A stretch of DNA of 7,418 bases from Nitrospirota bacterium (GCA_020355985.1 CP070628.1:289391-296808), one strand, 5' to 3'; numbered from the stretch's first letter, positions 1-5,715 are shown. The notes: generated by a model from the letters alone, not told the origin. Made by a program: numbers and translations.

Positions 1-49
1 ATGGTCACAGTTTATTCATGTGATTTTCAACGTTCAATTGGAGAGCGGA

Positions 50-78
50 ATCTTAGGCAGATTCTACGGTGGTGTCAA
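50..78 (-). promoter_or_regulatory. Sigma70-type promoter reading off the left edge
   Basis: Read on the minus strand, a perfect TTGACA (-35, at 73-78) is followed after exactly 17 bases by TAAGAT (-10, at 50-55, four of six matches to consensus). The predicted transcript would start near position 43 and leave the window. It begins just after the kinase-like gene ends at 119, so the next minus-strand gene (outside the window) probably has its own promoter rather than relying on read-through. No start codon with a lasting open frame is visible in 1-43. This is a consensus match only. Confidence 0.5.
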
Positions 79-118
79 GCCTCTAGGCAAAAAGGTCTAA
101 GAATTCTGATTTTTGCCC

Positions 119-1942
119 TTATGAATCCCCTCCAGTTGCTCGACGAACCGGCCGGCGAGAACGATAAGAGGTTCTGGGTTTGGGCACAGGCATCAGGATC
201 GTGACCGTTGTTCCCTTATTTGGCTCACTAGCTATATGAATTTTCCCCTGATGTTCTTCCACGACTTTTTTCACCGTTGCCAGGCCTAACCCTGTTCCTG
301 AACGCTTCGTGGTGAAATAGGGTTCGAAAACTTTATCCACAAGTTCTGCCGGGATAGGCACCCCGTCATTGCCAATCACTATTTGAAGTTCAGGCTTTCG
401 TGCCCGAGTCAGCATCACTTCTACCCGTAAATGCCCACCTGGAGACATGGCTTCAATGGCATTTTTAAAAATACAGAGGAAGACATGCTGCATTTTGGTT
501 TCATCCCAACGCACTTGAGCCAAACGTGCTGGGACTTTTTTGACGACCTCAATGCGATTCACCCGTAAATCAGTGGATACCAAAGAAAAAGCCTCATCTA
601 ATAAATCCTGGACCCGGCACAGTTTTCGATCGAGTTCTAACGGTTTGGCAAAATCCAAAATCTCATTCAGGACAGTTTCCATCCGGATCATATCCCGCAT
701 GGCATTTTCCACACGGGTCTGTGAATCAAAATCCAGGTCGGAGTCAGTGGTAATTTCTTCCAACTGGGCGCGAATAAATCCGATAGGCTCTCTAATTTCC
801 GCAGCCAGAAACGAGCTCACCTCATGAAGAGCCACTCGCCGCTCTTCTTTTCGCACATCCCCCCCTTCCGGAATAACCGGTAGCGCTTTCCCACCTTTGG
901 CAGCCCGCTGCTCAGTCTGAACGGGGGCAGGCTCCATAATCGACAGATGACACGAGGGGTCCTCAAATAATTCCACAATTTTTGCGGTGACAGATTCGAG
1001 AGCCTTAAGATCGCGTCCATTGTGGTCAAACTGGTTAGGATTCTTAGAGGCCAAGGTGAGTGTGCCCGCCACCCGACCCCTGACAAAAAACGGGACAACG
1101 ATAGTAGAGGTAAACTTATCTTTATATAATTGCTTATAGTCATGGAATCGTCCCTGAGTCGAAGCTAAATTATTATCACTCCGGGCTTTTCGATGACGGA
1201 CAGACCAGCCGGATGCCGAATCATCCAAGGAAAGTTGCTGCCCTGGACTCAGATCACGTTTTTGAGTTCCAAGAACGCCAAGAACTTCCAGGGAGGCAAT
1301 AAGCGGGTCATAAATTGTCACCCATCCACGATCAAACGAGACATCGCCATCCGCTTCAGTCAATATATTAGCAATCCGTTCCTGTATATTCTCATTTGTA
1401 TAAGTTCGAACTGCGGCCACAGGGCCTTCACTCCCTGGAAGGGCAAGCGGTTCATTGGCAACGATCGGATTACCTAAAATTAGAGATGAGCCAAAGAGCC
1501 CGGCCTTTTTTAATTCTCCGGTAATAAAATTGACATTCGTCGTGAGTGTCGTTTTTTCTCGTTTTGTCAGAGCCACATTCTCCCGCCTGGCCAATACCAA
1601 GGTGCCGTAGACACGTCCACCAAATTTCAAGGGAAGTGCGAGAGCGACTTTGGTACCGGGTGTGACCATTCGCAGACGAAGCACATTATTTAATTCCGAT
1701 CCTTCCCTCGCATTTCGAGGATTCACGCTTTTCAGTTCTTCCAGCGACAAGGCTCGAAGAATGGCTCGAATTTCTCGTGGTGAAAACCCTCGGGAGACCT
1801 GCTCAATGAGAGGTCCACTCTCATGAGCCATAATGGCAACCAACGCCGCCTCCATGCCGACCTCATTGACGGCGGACGTTAATATTTTTTGGAGGGTACT
1901 TTGCTGTTTAGTGGGCAAGGGCGATTCAAGACGATTGGCCAT
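119..1942 (-). CDS. Two-GAF histidine-kinase-like protein lacking the phosphoacceptor histidine
   Basis: A 607-residue soluble sensor with no transmembrane segment or signal peptide. Two GAF-like sensory domains lie at about residues 15-150 and 185-330, each ending in the typical strand pattern seen at GRVYGTLVLA (109-118) and GRVAGTLTLAS (289-299). A linker leads to a HisKA-like helix pair (about 366-435) and a HATPase_c domain (about 475-587). The ATP-binding boxes look intact: N box KNAIEAM (N494), G1 NDGVPI (D526, G527), F box FEPYFTTK (539-546), G2 GTGLGL (549-554). The H box reads LAAEIREPI where the family has LAHEIRNPL, so the phosphoacceptor is Ala381 and the N/T at +4, used for phosphatase activity, is Glu385. 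The tail is rich in Arg. The start is supported by AGAGAGGAA at 1951-1959, 8 bases upstream; an ATG four bases further up (1944-1946) is out of frame. The domain calls are firm; the biochemical output is uncertain, and it may be a pseudokinase acting as a partner or regulator. Confidence 0.93.
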   Translation of the reverse strand: MANRLESPLPTKQQSTLQKILTSAVNEVGMEAALVAIMAHESGPLIEQVSRGFSPREIRAILRALSLEELKSVNPRNAREGSELNNVLRLRMVTPGTKVALALPLKFGGRVYGTLVLARRENVALTKREKTTLTTNVNFITGELKKAGLFGSSLILGNPIVANEPLALPGSEGPVAAVRTYTNENIQERIANILTEADGDVSFDRGWVTIYDPLIASLEVLGVLGTQKRDLSPGQQLSLDDSASGWSVRHRKARSDNNLASTQGRFHDYKQLYKDKFTSTIVVPFFVRGRVAGTLTLASKNPNQFDHNGRDLKALESVTAKIVELFEDPSCHLSIMEPAPVQTEQRAAKGGKALPVIPEGGDVRKEERRVALHEVSSFLAAEIREPIGFIRAQLEEITTDSDLDFDSQTRVENAMRDMIRMETVLNEILDFAKPLELDRKLCRVQDLLDEAFSLVSTDLRVNRIEVVKKVPARLAQVRWDETKMQHVFLCIFKNAIEAMSPGGHLRVEVMLTRARKPELQIVIGNDGVPIPAELVDKVFEPYFTTKRSGTGLGLATVKKVVEEHQGKIHIASEPNKGTTVTILMPVPKPRTSYRSRRPVRRATGGDS

Positions 1943-1960
1943 GCATACGATTCCTCTCTA

Positions 1961-1982
1961 TTGACTCGATATATTTTGACTC
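1961..1982 (-). repeat. Tandem TTGACTC direct repeat upstream of the kinase-like gene
   Basis: The heptamer TTGACTC occurs at 1961-1967 and again at 1976-1982, separated by 8 AT-rich bases (15 bp from start to start). It lies 19-40 bases upstream of the kinase-like start codon. Paired heptamers at this kind of spacing are common as binding sites for dimeric response regulators, but the 15-bp period is not an integral number of helical turns and the copies could be coincidental. No clear -35/-10 pair was found beside it. Confidence 0.3.
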
Positions 1983-1993
1983 TTCAGGACGGC

Positions 1994-2036
1994 AGGAATC
2001 TCTCCGCCCACAAAATGATTTCTGATTCCTAGAAAT
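1994..2036 (-). other. Possible pseudoknot or alternative stem-loop in the 5' leader
   Basis: On the minus strand, ATTTCT (2036-2031) and AGAAAT (2023-2018) form a perfect 6-bp stem around the 7-base loop AGGAATC (2030-2024). That whole loop is the exact complement of GATTCCT further downstream (2000-1994). The arrangement is that of an H-type pseudoknot, or of two competing helices. It lies in the 126-base gap between the YvlD-like gene and the kinase-like gene, about 50 bases before the start codon. No U-run follows, so it is not a standard intrinsic terminator. Short AT-rich helices can arise by chance. Confidence 0.3.
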
Positions 2037-2068
2037 TCTTATGTTGGGACCAAAGCCATATTCCGACA

Positions 2069-2470
2069 TTAATTAATATGTCGAATTTTTCGCCCTGTTT
2101 GCGTATGAGTCACAATTTCAATACGGCCTTGTTCTGAAATCCACAAATTGAGTATGGCGCTGACTACACTAATAAGAATAGCACCACCTACCGCCGGCCA
2201 AAATCCTGAGACGAGGAAGCCTTTCACAATCCCTGAGACGAGATAGAGTAAAAAGGCATTGATCAACACCATAAAGAAACCTAACGTCACCAGAATAAAC
2301 GGCACAGACAGGAGGTAGAGAATGGGACGAATAATGGCATTCAAAAACGACAGAATCACGACTGCCGCCACACCTGATCCAAAGCTGGTGATATCAATGC
2401 CTGGAATAATCTGGCTCGCCAACAACACAGCAAACCCCGTAACCCCACATCGTATTAAAAATCCCTTCAT
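2069..2470 (-). CDS. YvlD / phage-holin-4 family inner-membrane protein
   Basis: A 133-residue hydrophobic protein with about four membrane helices (roughly 4-21, 31-50, 54-80 and 91-111) and a short polar, basic C-terminal tail. It carries the conserved core of the family (Pfam Phage_holin_4_2): LNAIIRPI (43-50), VTLGFF (61-66) and an INA motif (70-72) at the start of the last core helix. Despite the Pfam name, members are ordinary chromosomal membrane proteins in many bacteria; the Bacillus YvlD is linked to an envelope-stress locus. No lysis genes are nearby, so a phage role is unlikely. The chosen ATG has only GGAAAG directly against it as a Shine-Dalgarno. A better AAGAGG at 2487-2492 serves an upstream ATG whose four-codon frame ends by overlapping this start, which suggests coupling. 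The family call is sound; the function is unknown. Confidence 0.9.
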   Translation of the reverse strand: MKGFLIRCGVTGFAVLLASQIIPGIDITSFGSGVAAVVILSFLNAIIRPILYLLSVPFILVTLGFFMVLINAFLLYLVSGIVKGFLVSGFWPAVGGAILISVVSAILNLWISEQGRIEIVTHTQTGRKIRHIN

Positions 2471-2481
2471 CTTTCCATCAT
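2467..2481 (-). other. Four-codon leader ORF coupled to the YvlD-like start
   Basis: On the minus strand ATG ATG GAA AGA TGA (peptide MMER) begins 5 bases after AAGAGG (2487-2492). Its TGA overlaps the ATG of the 133-residue membrane protein in an ATGA arrangement. The only good Shine-Dalgarno in this leader is therefore placed for the mini-ORF, 16 bases from the annotated start, so ribosomes may reach the main gene by termination-reinitiation. It could also be a chance frame if ribosomes initiate directly at the main ATG. Confidence 0.3.
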
Positions 2482-2816
2482 ACCGGCCTCTTGGTCACGG
2501 CCTCAAGTTAGGGAAGCCCCCGAGATTGCATCTCTGGTCATAAAAAGAACCTGACACCCACGCTTTATGGACCGTCGAATAGCGATCCTCGTTGCTTAGC
2601 CATTTTCCCATGGGGAAGCACAAAGGCAAGGACCACATGACCCACGTGAAATCAAACCAACGAAACGTTCTCCGCCAACCAACAATTGTCAGGCGCTAAA
2701 CCATCAGACCGTGAGAAATAAAAAAAATAGGACTCAAAAATGCTTGTTTTGGCGAGAAAAAAAGAAATTCCAATTTTTTAGATCCGTAAAGATGGTAGCA
2801 GGTTATGGAGATTTCG
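2471..2816. other. Gene-free spacer between hpnA and the YvlD-like gene
   Basis: These 346 bases contain no convincing coding frame on either strand. The part next to hpnA (2721-2780) is AT-rich with A/T runs that read as T-tracts on the minus strand. They could aid termination after hpnA, but no GC-rich stem precedes them, so I do not call a terminator. A small inverted repeat, GAGAT-TGC-ATCTC, sits at 2522-2534. I expect the promoter of the YvlD-like gene to be here but found no convincing -35/-10 pair. Confidence 0.5.
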
Positions 2817-3803
2817 TCAGGCGTACCCCCATTGGCGAAACCACTGTACCGCTTTCTTGAGAGCCGTTTCTACTGGTGTCTGTGGAAGATTGAGTTCATT
2901 GCGGGCTTTCGTGCAATCATAATGCATTCGGTACTTCGCCATCCTAACGCCCTCCAAAGGAATTCGCGGAGTTTTATGAGTCACCAAATTAGCAATCCAC
3001 GTATTTACATGAGCAAGCGGAATAATCAATCGCCAGGGCAATCTGACGCGAGGAGGGGAGACACCCGTCAATTGGCTCAATATCTGACAAATGTCATGAA
3101 ACATGAGGTTTTGATTTCCAAGAATATACCGTTCCCCGATCCTGCCTCGTTCCATGGCTCGCACATGTCCTATCGCCACATCGTCTACATCGATCAAATT
3201 CATCCCGGTTTCAATGTAGGCAAACATACGTCCTTTCATGAAATCAACAATGATTTGACCCGTTGGCGTAGGCTTAACATCTCTTTCTCCCACAGGAGCC
3301 GTTGGATTCACAATAACCACGGGCAATCCTTGTTGAGCCATTTTTAGCACTTCTTGTTCGGCTAAAAATTTTGATCGTTTGTAATCTCCGGAAAGTTGAC
3401 CTTCAGAGGGAAACAATTCTTCACAACCCAACCCTCCGTCATCAGGCAACCCAATCGCCCCAATCGTACTCGTATAGACAATGCGCTCAACACCCGTTTC
3501 TTCCGCTGCACGAAAGAGATGCTTGGTTCCCTCCACATTCACCTTATAAAACGTCGTAGGATCTTGGGCCCACAAGGCATAATGAGCCGCCACATGATAG
3601 ACACCCTGACAACCGGTTACGGCTTTTTTTAAGGAATGAGGATCTTGCAAATCCCCTTCTACTGTTTCAAGCGAGAGGCCATCCAGATTGCTCCTATTGC
3701 CCTTCGGACGGACCAATACCCTCACCTCATCGCCTTTGGCGACTACAGCCCGTGTCACGGCCGCTCCTATAAATCCCGAAGACCCGGTAATAAGAACTTT
3801 CAT
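2817..3803 (-). CDS. hpnA: Hopanoid-associated NAD-dependent sugar epimerase HpnA
   Basis: A 328-residue cytosolic extended short-chain dehydrogenase. The N-terminal Rossmann motif TGSSGFIG (residues 6-13) binds NAD(P); the catalytic set includes the TST segment at 111-113 and the YKRSK motif (Tyr141, Lys145). Stretches such as VEGDLQDP, NVEGTKHL, VVIVNPTAPVG, KPTPTG and RIGERYILG match the HpnA family as I know it. The gene is full length and ends after AVQWFRQWGYA. HpnA homologues sit in hopanoid clusters and are assigned to modification of the hopanoid side chain; their exact substrate is not settled. The ATG is the only sensible start because an in-frame TAG lies a few codons upstream. 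No Shine-Dalgarno precedes it, and a candidate promoter at 3820-3849 would leave only about a 10-base leader. ispA lies 155 bases upstream on the same strand, which fits a hopanoid-precursor context. Confidence 0.92.
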   Translation of the reverse strand: MKVLITGSSGFIGAAVTRAVVAKGDEVRVLVRPKGNRSNLDGLSLETVEGDLQDPHSLKKAVTGCQGVYHVAAHYALWAQDPTTFYKVNVEGTKHLFRAAEETGVERIVYTSTIGAIGLPDDGGLGCEELFPSEGQLSGDYKRSKFLAEQEVLKMAQQGLPVVIVNPTAPVGERDVKPTPTGQIIVDFMKGRMFAYIETGMNLIDVDDVAIGHVRAMERGRIGERYILGNQNLMFHDICQILSQLTGVSPPRVRLPWRLIIPLAHVNTWIANLVTHKTPRIPLEGVRMAKYRMHYDCTKARNELNLPQTPVETALKKAVQWFRQWGYA

Positions 3804-3819
3804 GAAGTTAATACGCTAA

Positions 3820-3849
3820 ATCTCAGACTCACGGAAAATCAGATGTCAA
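3820..3849 (-). promoter_or_regulatory. Candidate hpnA promoter with a very short leader
   Basis: On the minus strand a perfect TTGACA (3844-3849) is followed after 18 bases by TGAGAT (3820-3825), a weak -10 with three of six matches. The predicted start near 3813 is about 10 bases before the hpnA ATG, which has no Shine-Dalgarno. hpnA may therefore be transcribed separately from ispA on a near-leaderless mRNA. The exact -35 is encouraging; the poor -10 keeps confidence low. Confidence 0.4.
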
Positions 3850-3885
3850 TTAAAAAAAAGAATGTAAAAACGATTGGAGGTCAAT

Positions 3886-3909
3886 ATCTAAGTCAGAGGT
3901 GACTCAGAT
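3886..3909 (-). repeat. 10-bp stem-loop between ispA and hpnA
   Basis: On the minus strand ATCTGAGTCA and TGACTTAGAT pair over 10 bp (one G·U) around the loop CCTC. The stem starts 50 bases after the ispA stop. T-runs follow only 16 bases later (3866-3870, then 3852-3859), too far for a textbook intrinsic terminator. It may protect the ispA mRNA 3' end, attenuate read-through into hpnA, or be an operator about 36 bp upstream of the hpnA -35. The structure is visible; the role is not. Confidence 0.4.
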
Positions 3910-3958
3910 TCGTCATACTAACAACGGTGTCGGACTGTCGTACCTATTCTTATGTGAA

Positions 3959-4849
3959 TTAATTGCGTCGCGACATGATATAGGTAGCAATATGTCGTAG
4001 CGGATCAGCCTGAGAACCAAAGGATTCCAATCGATTGATAGCCCGTTCGGTACATTCTTCACCCAATTTTCGAGCCCCATCAATCCCAAAAAATGAAGGA
4101 TAGGTTTTTTTCCCTCGCTTTTCATCCGTCCCAGCATCCTTTCCTAACTCCTCCCGTGTGCCTACCTTATTCAGCACATCGTCTGCAATTTGAAAGGCTA
4201 ATCCGATATCTTCCGCGTAGCCAGTTAGAGACTCTAATTGCGTGGAAGAGGCCCCGCCAATAATCCCTCCAATGCGAACCGCAGCCCGAATCAATTGTCC
4301 GGTTTTATGGGAATGAATTTTTTGGAGATGCGCAAGCTCTACCTCTTGGTTTTCGGCCTGGATATCCATTACCTGTCCACCCACCATTCCCTGATGCCCG
4401 GAGCCAAATGCCAGTTCCCGGACAATAGTCAGTTGTTGACCAACCGTGAGGCCATTGGCTCCCTCAGTTTGACTGCATAATTCAAAGGCCATGGTGAGCA
4501 ATGCATCTCCTGCGAGAATCGCCATCCCATCTCCAAACACCTTGTGATTGGTCAGTCGGCCACGTCGATAATCATCGTCATCCATCGCTGGCAAATCATC
4601 ATGAATTAGTGAATAGGTATGGACGAATTCCAAAGACGCGGCAAAGGGCAACATCGCATCATTGTCATATCCCAACGTTTGGGCCGCGGCGATCGTTAAA
4701 ATAGGACGTACACGTTTGCCCCCGCCCAATAGGCTGTACCGCATGGATTCGTAGAGTTTTTCGGGGTCACGCAACGTGCCTGGAAGGCTTTGTTCCAGAA
4801 ACCGGTCAACCCGTTGACGCTGCTGATCTAAATAGGCGTGAATGTCCAC
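3959..4849 (-). CDS. ispA: Polyprenyl synthetase, farnesyl diphosphate synthase type
   Basis: A soluble trans-prenyltransferase condensing isopentenyl diphosphate with dimethylallyl/geranyl diphosphate. Numbering from the GTG start (296 residues, the usual IspA size): GGGKRVRP (42-49), first Asp-rich motif DDLPAMD (84-90) within HTYSLIHDD, almost as in Escherichia coli IspA, then HKTGQLI (181-187) and FQIADD (219-224). The first motif and the Tyr five residues before it favour C15 farnesyl diphosphate over longer products. The second Asp-rich motif reads DDVLN (223-227) instead of DDxxD, so the last Asp is Asn. A longer frame from TTG at 4903 exists, but it would start within the promoter (-35 at 4918-4923) and its 18 extra residues do not resemble the family. 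GTG gives an N terminus (Met)DIHAYL typical of IspA. Neither start has a clear Shine-Dalgarno. The product probably feeds squalene and hopanoid synthesis, in keeping with hpnA downstream. Confidence 0.9.
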   Translation of the reverse strand: MDIHAYLDQQRQRVDRFLEQSLPGTLRDPEKLYESMRYSLLGGGKRVRPILTIAAAQTLGYDNDAMLPFAASLEFVHTYSLIHDDLPAMDDDDYRRGRLTNHKVFGDGMAILAGDALLTMAFELCSQTEGANGLTVGQQLTIVRELAFGSGHQGMVGGQVMDIQAENQEVELAHLQKIHSHKTGQLIRAAVRIGGIIGGASSTQLESLTGYAEDIGLAFQIADDVLNKVGTREELGKDAGTDEKRGKKTYPSFFGIDGARKLGEECTERAINRLESFGSQADPLRHIATYIMSRRN

Positions 4850-4893
4850 AGGAAAGCGAGAAAGGCAATAGAAGGCTAGAAAATTCGATGAGG

Positions 4894-4923
4894 ACCCTAT
4901 CAAATGAATTTTTAAGGTGTCAA
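4894..4923 (-). promoter_or_regulatory. Candidate ispA promoter
   Basis: On the minus strand a perfect TTGACA lies at 4918-4923. With a 16-18-base spacer the -10 would be GATAGG or TAGGGT (about 4894-4901), each only three of six matches. Transcription would begin near 4888, leaving about a 40-base leader before the GTG at 4849 and excluding the TTG at 4903 as a translated start. The promoter call thus bears directly on the choice of start codon. Confidence 0.4.
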
Positions 4924-4934
4924 ACCAGCGTTGC

Positions 4935-4947
4935 GTAGATTATCTAC
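4935..4947. promoter_or_regulatory. Perfect palindrome in the divergent promoter region
   Basis: GTAGAT-T-ATCTAC is a perfect 6+1+6 inverted repeat between ispA and the zinc-finger gene. It begins 12 bp upstream of the proposed ispA -35 and lies about 39 bp upstream of the proposed plus-strand -35. The size and placement suit a dimeric regulator acting on one or both divergent promoters. No regulator can be named from the sequence. Confidence 0.4.
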
Positions 4948-4985
4948 TTTCGCGAGGAGGACGAACTTTTTACATTGAGTCCTAA

Positions 4986-5015
4986 TTGTTTTCATCCTCA
5001 CAGTCTCAGTATACT
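4986..5015 (+). promoter_or_regulatory. Candidate promoter for the zinc-finger gene (leaderless arrangement)
   Basis: TATACT (5010-5015) matches the -10 consensus at five of six positions; TTGTTT (4986-4991) is a weak -35, 18 bases upstream. The predicted transcription start, about 5022-5024, coincides with the ATG at 5024. The bases before the ATG (CTCTCTCCTT) contain no Shine-Dalgarno, so the mRNA is probably leaderless. Confidence 0.5.
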
Positions 5016-5023
5016 CTCTCCTT

Positions 5024-5311
5024 ATGAGTATTCGAAATCGAGCTGGAGAATGGGAGCCTCTGCTCCTCGGAATTAAACCTGAGTCTTGCGGGGTATGCGG
5101 AGAAGGCCTGTACCGAAATCTCACCATGCTGCGTGGAGGGTGGTCTCGATGCAGTATTTGTGAAAATTTCGTTCATTATAGTTGCTTGGCTAGCGGGAAA
5201 ATCCCTTACCTCAAACGACGTCCTCGCGTCTGCCAATCCTGTGATTCCCCTCAATCGACTTCTGCTTCCGGTAAAACAATGTCGTCGGTTCCATCTGAAA
5301 TCACATCATGA
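5024..5311 (+). CDS. Small protein with a PHD-like C4HC3 zinc finger
   Basis: A 95-residue cytosolic protein that I cannot assign to a named bacterial family. It has eight potential zinc ligands in the order C22-x2-C25, C43-x2-C46, H51-x2-C54, C70-x2-C73, with spacings of 17, 4 and 15 residues between pairs. This C4HC3 order and spacing falls within the consensus for eukaryotic PHD fingers (and RING-CH). The stretch RCSICENFVHYSC resembles the central PHD segment with hydrophobic residues before the His, though the Trp that usually precedes the seventh ligand is absent. A basic patch (LKRRPR, 63-68) precedes the last CxxC, and the tail (74-95) is Ser/Thr-rich and probably disordered. It begins right at a -10 element with no Shine-Dalgarno. 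Its TGA overlaps the ATG of the next gene, which points to joint translation with a membrane protein. It might bind protein, RNA or DNA. A double zinc ribbon is an alternative fold. Confidence 0.8.
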   Translation: MSIRNRAGEWEPLLLGIKPESCGVCGEGLYRNLTMLRGGWSRCSICENFVHYSCLASGKIPYLKRRPRVCQSCDSPQSTSASGKTMSSVPSEITS

Positions 5312-5649
5312 ACAATCCTGAGCTCTCTCTCCCACGATCCACGGGATCAAATAAACTCTCGACCCTCTTTCTCTACTTTGTCCTATCGCCTCTACTCTGT
5401 GCCTTTAGCGGTTTTCATATCACGAGTTATCTGCTAGTTGGTCTCTATACTTGGCCTCGGACCAGCCGGGTACTGGTCCTGACAATTGGGACATTAATTT
5501 TTGTGTACGAATTTATCTTTAAAAGCCAAGCCCCTCAATTCACGGCACGAAAACCCTTATCCCAAAAAGAATGGGTACTCTATACCTCCCTGATTCCTTT
5601 TGTCGGTGGTGTAGGGATCCACGTCGCAGTTGCCGGATTTTCCAAGTAA
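5308..5649 (+). CDS. Small membrane protein of unknown function
   Basis: A 113-residue protein with about three membrane segments: 18-34, 53-71 and 90-110. A short hydrophobic stretch at 38-48 might form a re-entrant loop or complete a fourth helix. The N terminus (1-16) is polar, and the loop between the last helices (72-89) is basic (KSQ, TARK, SQK). I do not recognise a family. The ATG overlaps the TGA of the zinc-finger gene (ATGA at 5308-5311) and no Shine-Dalgarno is seen, so translation is probably coupled. This suggests the two proteins are made in step and may work together, for example the zinc-finger protein docking at the membrane; that is inference. Confidence 0.75.
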   Translation: MNNPELSLPRSTGSNKLSTLFLYFVLSPLLCAFSGFHITSYLLVGLYTWPRTSRVLVLTIGTLIFVYEFIFKSQAPQFTARKPLSQKEWVLYTSLIPFVGGVGIHVAVAGFSK

Positions 5650-5715
5650 AGAACTGCTAATCTCAAAATGAATTTGGGAATTTTTTGGTTTTTGATTAAC
5701 CAAGAGGACAAATAA

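Noticed and set aside
1..204. Plus-strand open frame starting at the first base
   Set aside because: It overlaps the C-terminal coding region of the kinase-like gene antisense, has no family resemblance, and runs through the minus-strand promoter at 50-78.
817..1143. Minus-strand 108-residue frame within the kinase-like gene
   Set aside because: It is an alternative frame nested in a well-supported gene, with no recognisable domain.
2069..2470. Prophage lysis module
   Set aside because: The phage-holin name comes only from the Pfam family; there are no endolysin, integrase or structural genes nearby.
2522..2534. Inverted repeat GAGAT-TGC-ATCTC as an operator
   Set aside because: A five-base arm is expected by chance at this scale and no promoter could be placed next to it.
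2495..2638. Minus-strand 47-residue frame in the gap upstream of the YvlD-like gene
   Set aside because: It has no Shine-Dalgarno, mixed composition without pattern, and no recognised homologue; too weak to call.
2721..2780. Intrinsic terminator after hpnA
   Set aside because: T-tracts are present on the minus strand but no GC-containing stem directly precedes them.
2805..3347. Plus-strand 180-residue frame opposite hpnA
   Set aside because: It is the antisense shadow of hpnA; its sequence has no family features and no Shine-Dalgarno.
4955..4960. AGGAGG as a Shine-Dalgarno for a plus-strand gene before 5024
   Set aside because: The nearest candidate start (TTG at 4975) is 14 bases away and its frame soon hits a stop; it does not feed the zinc-finger frame.
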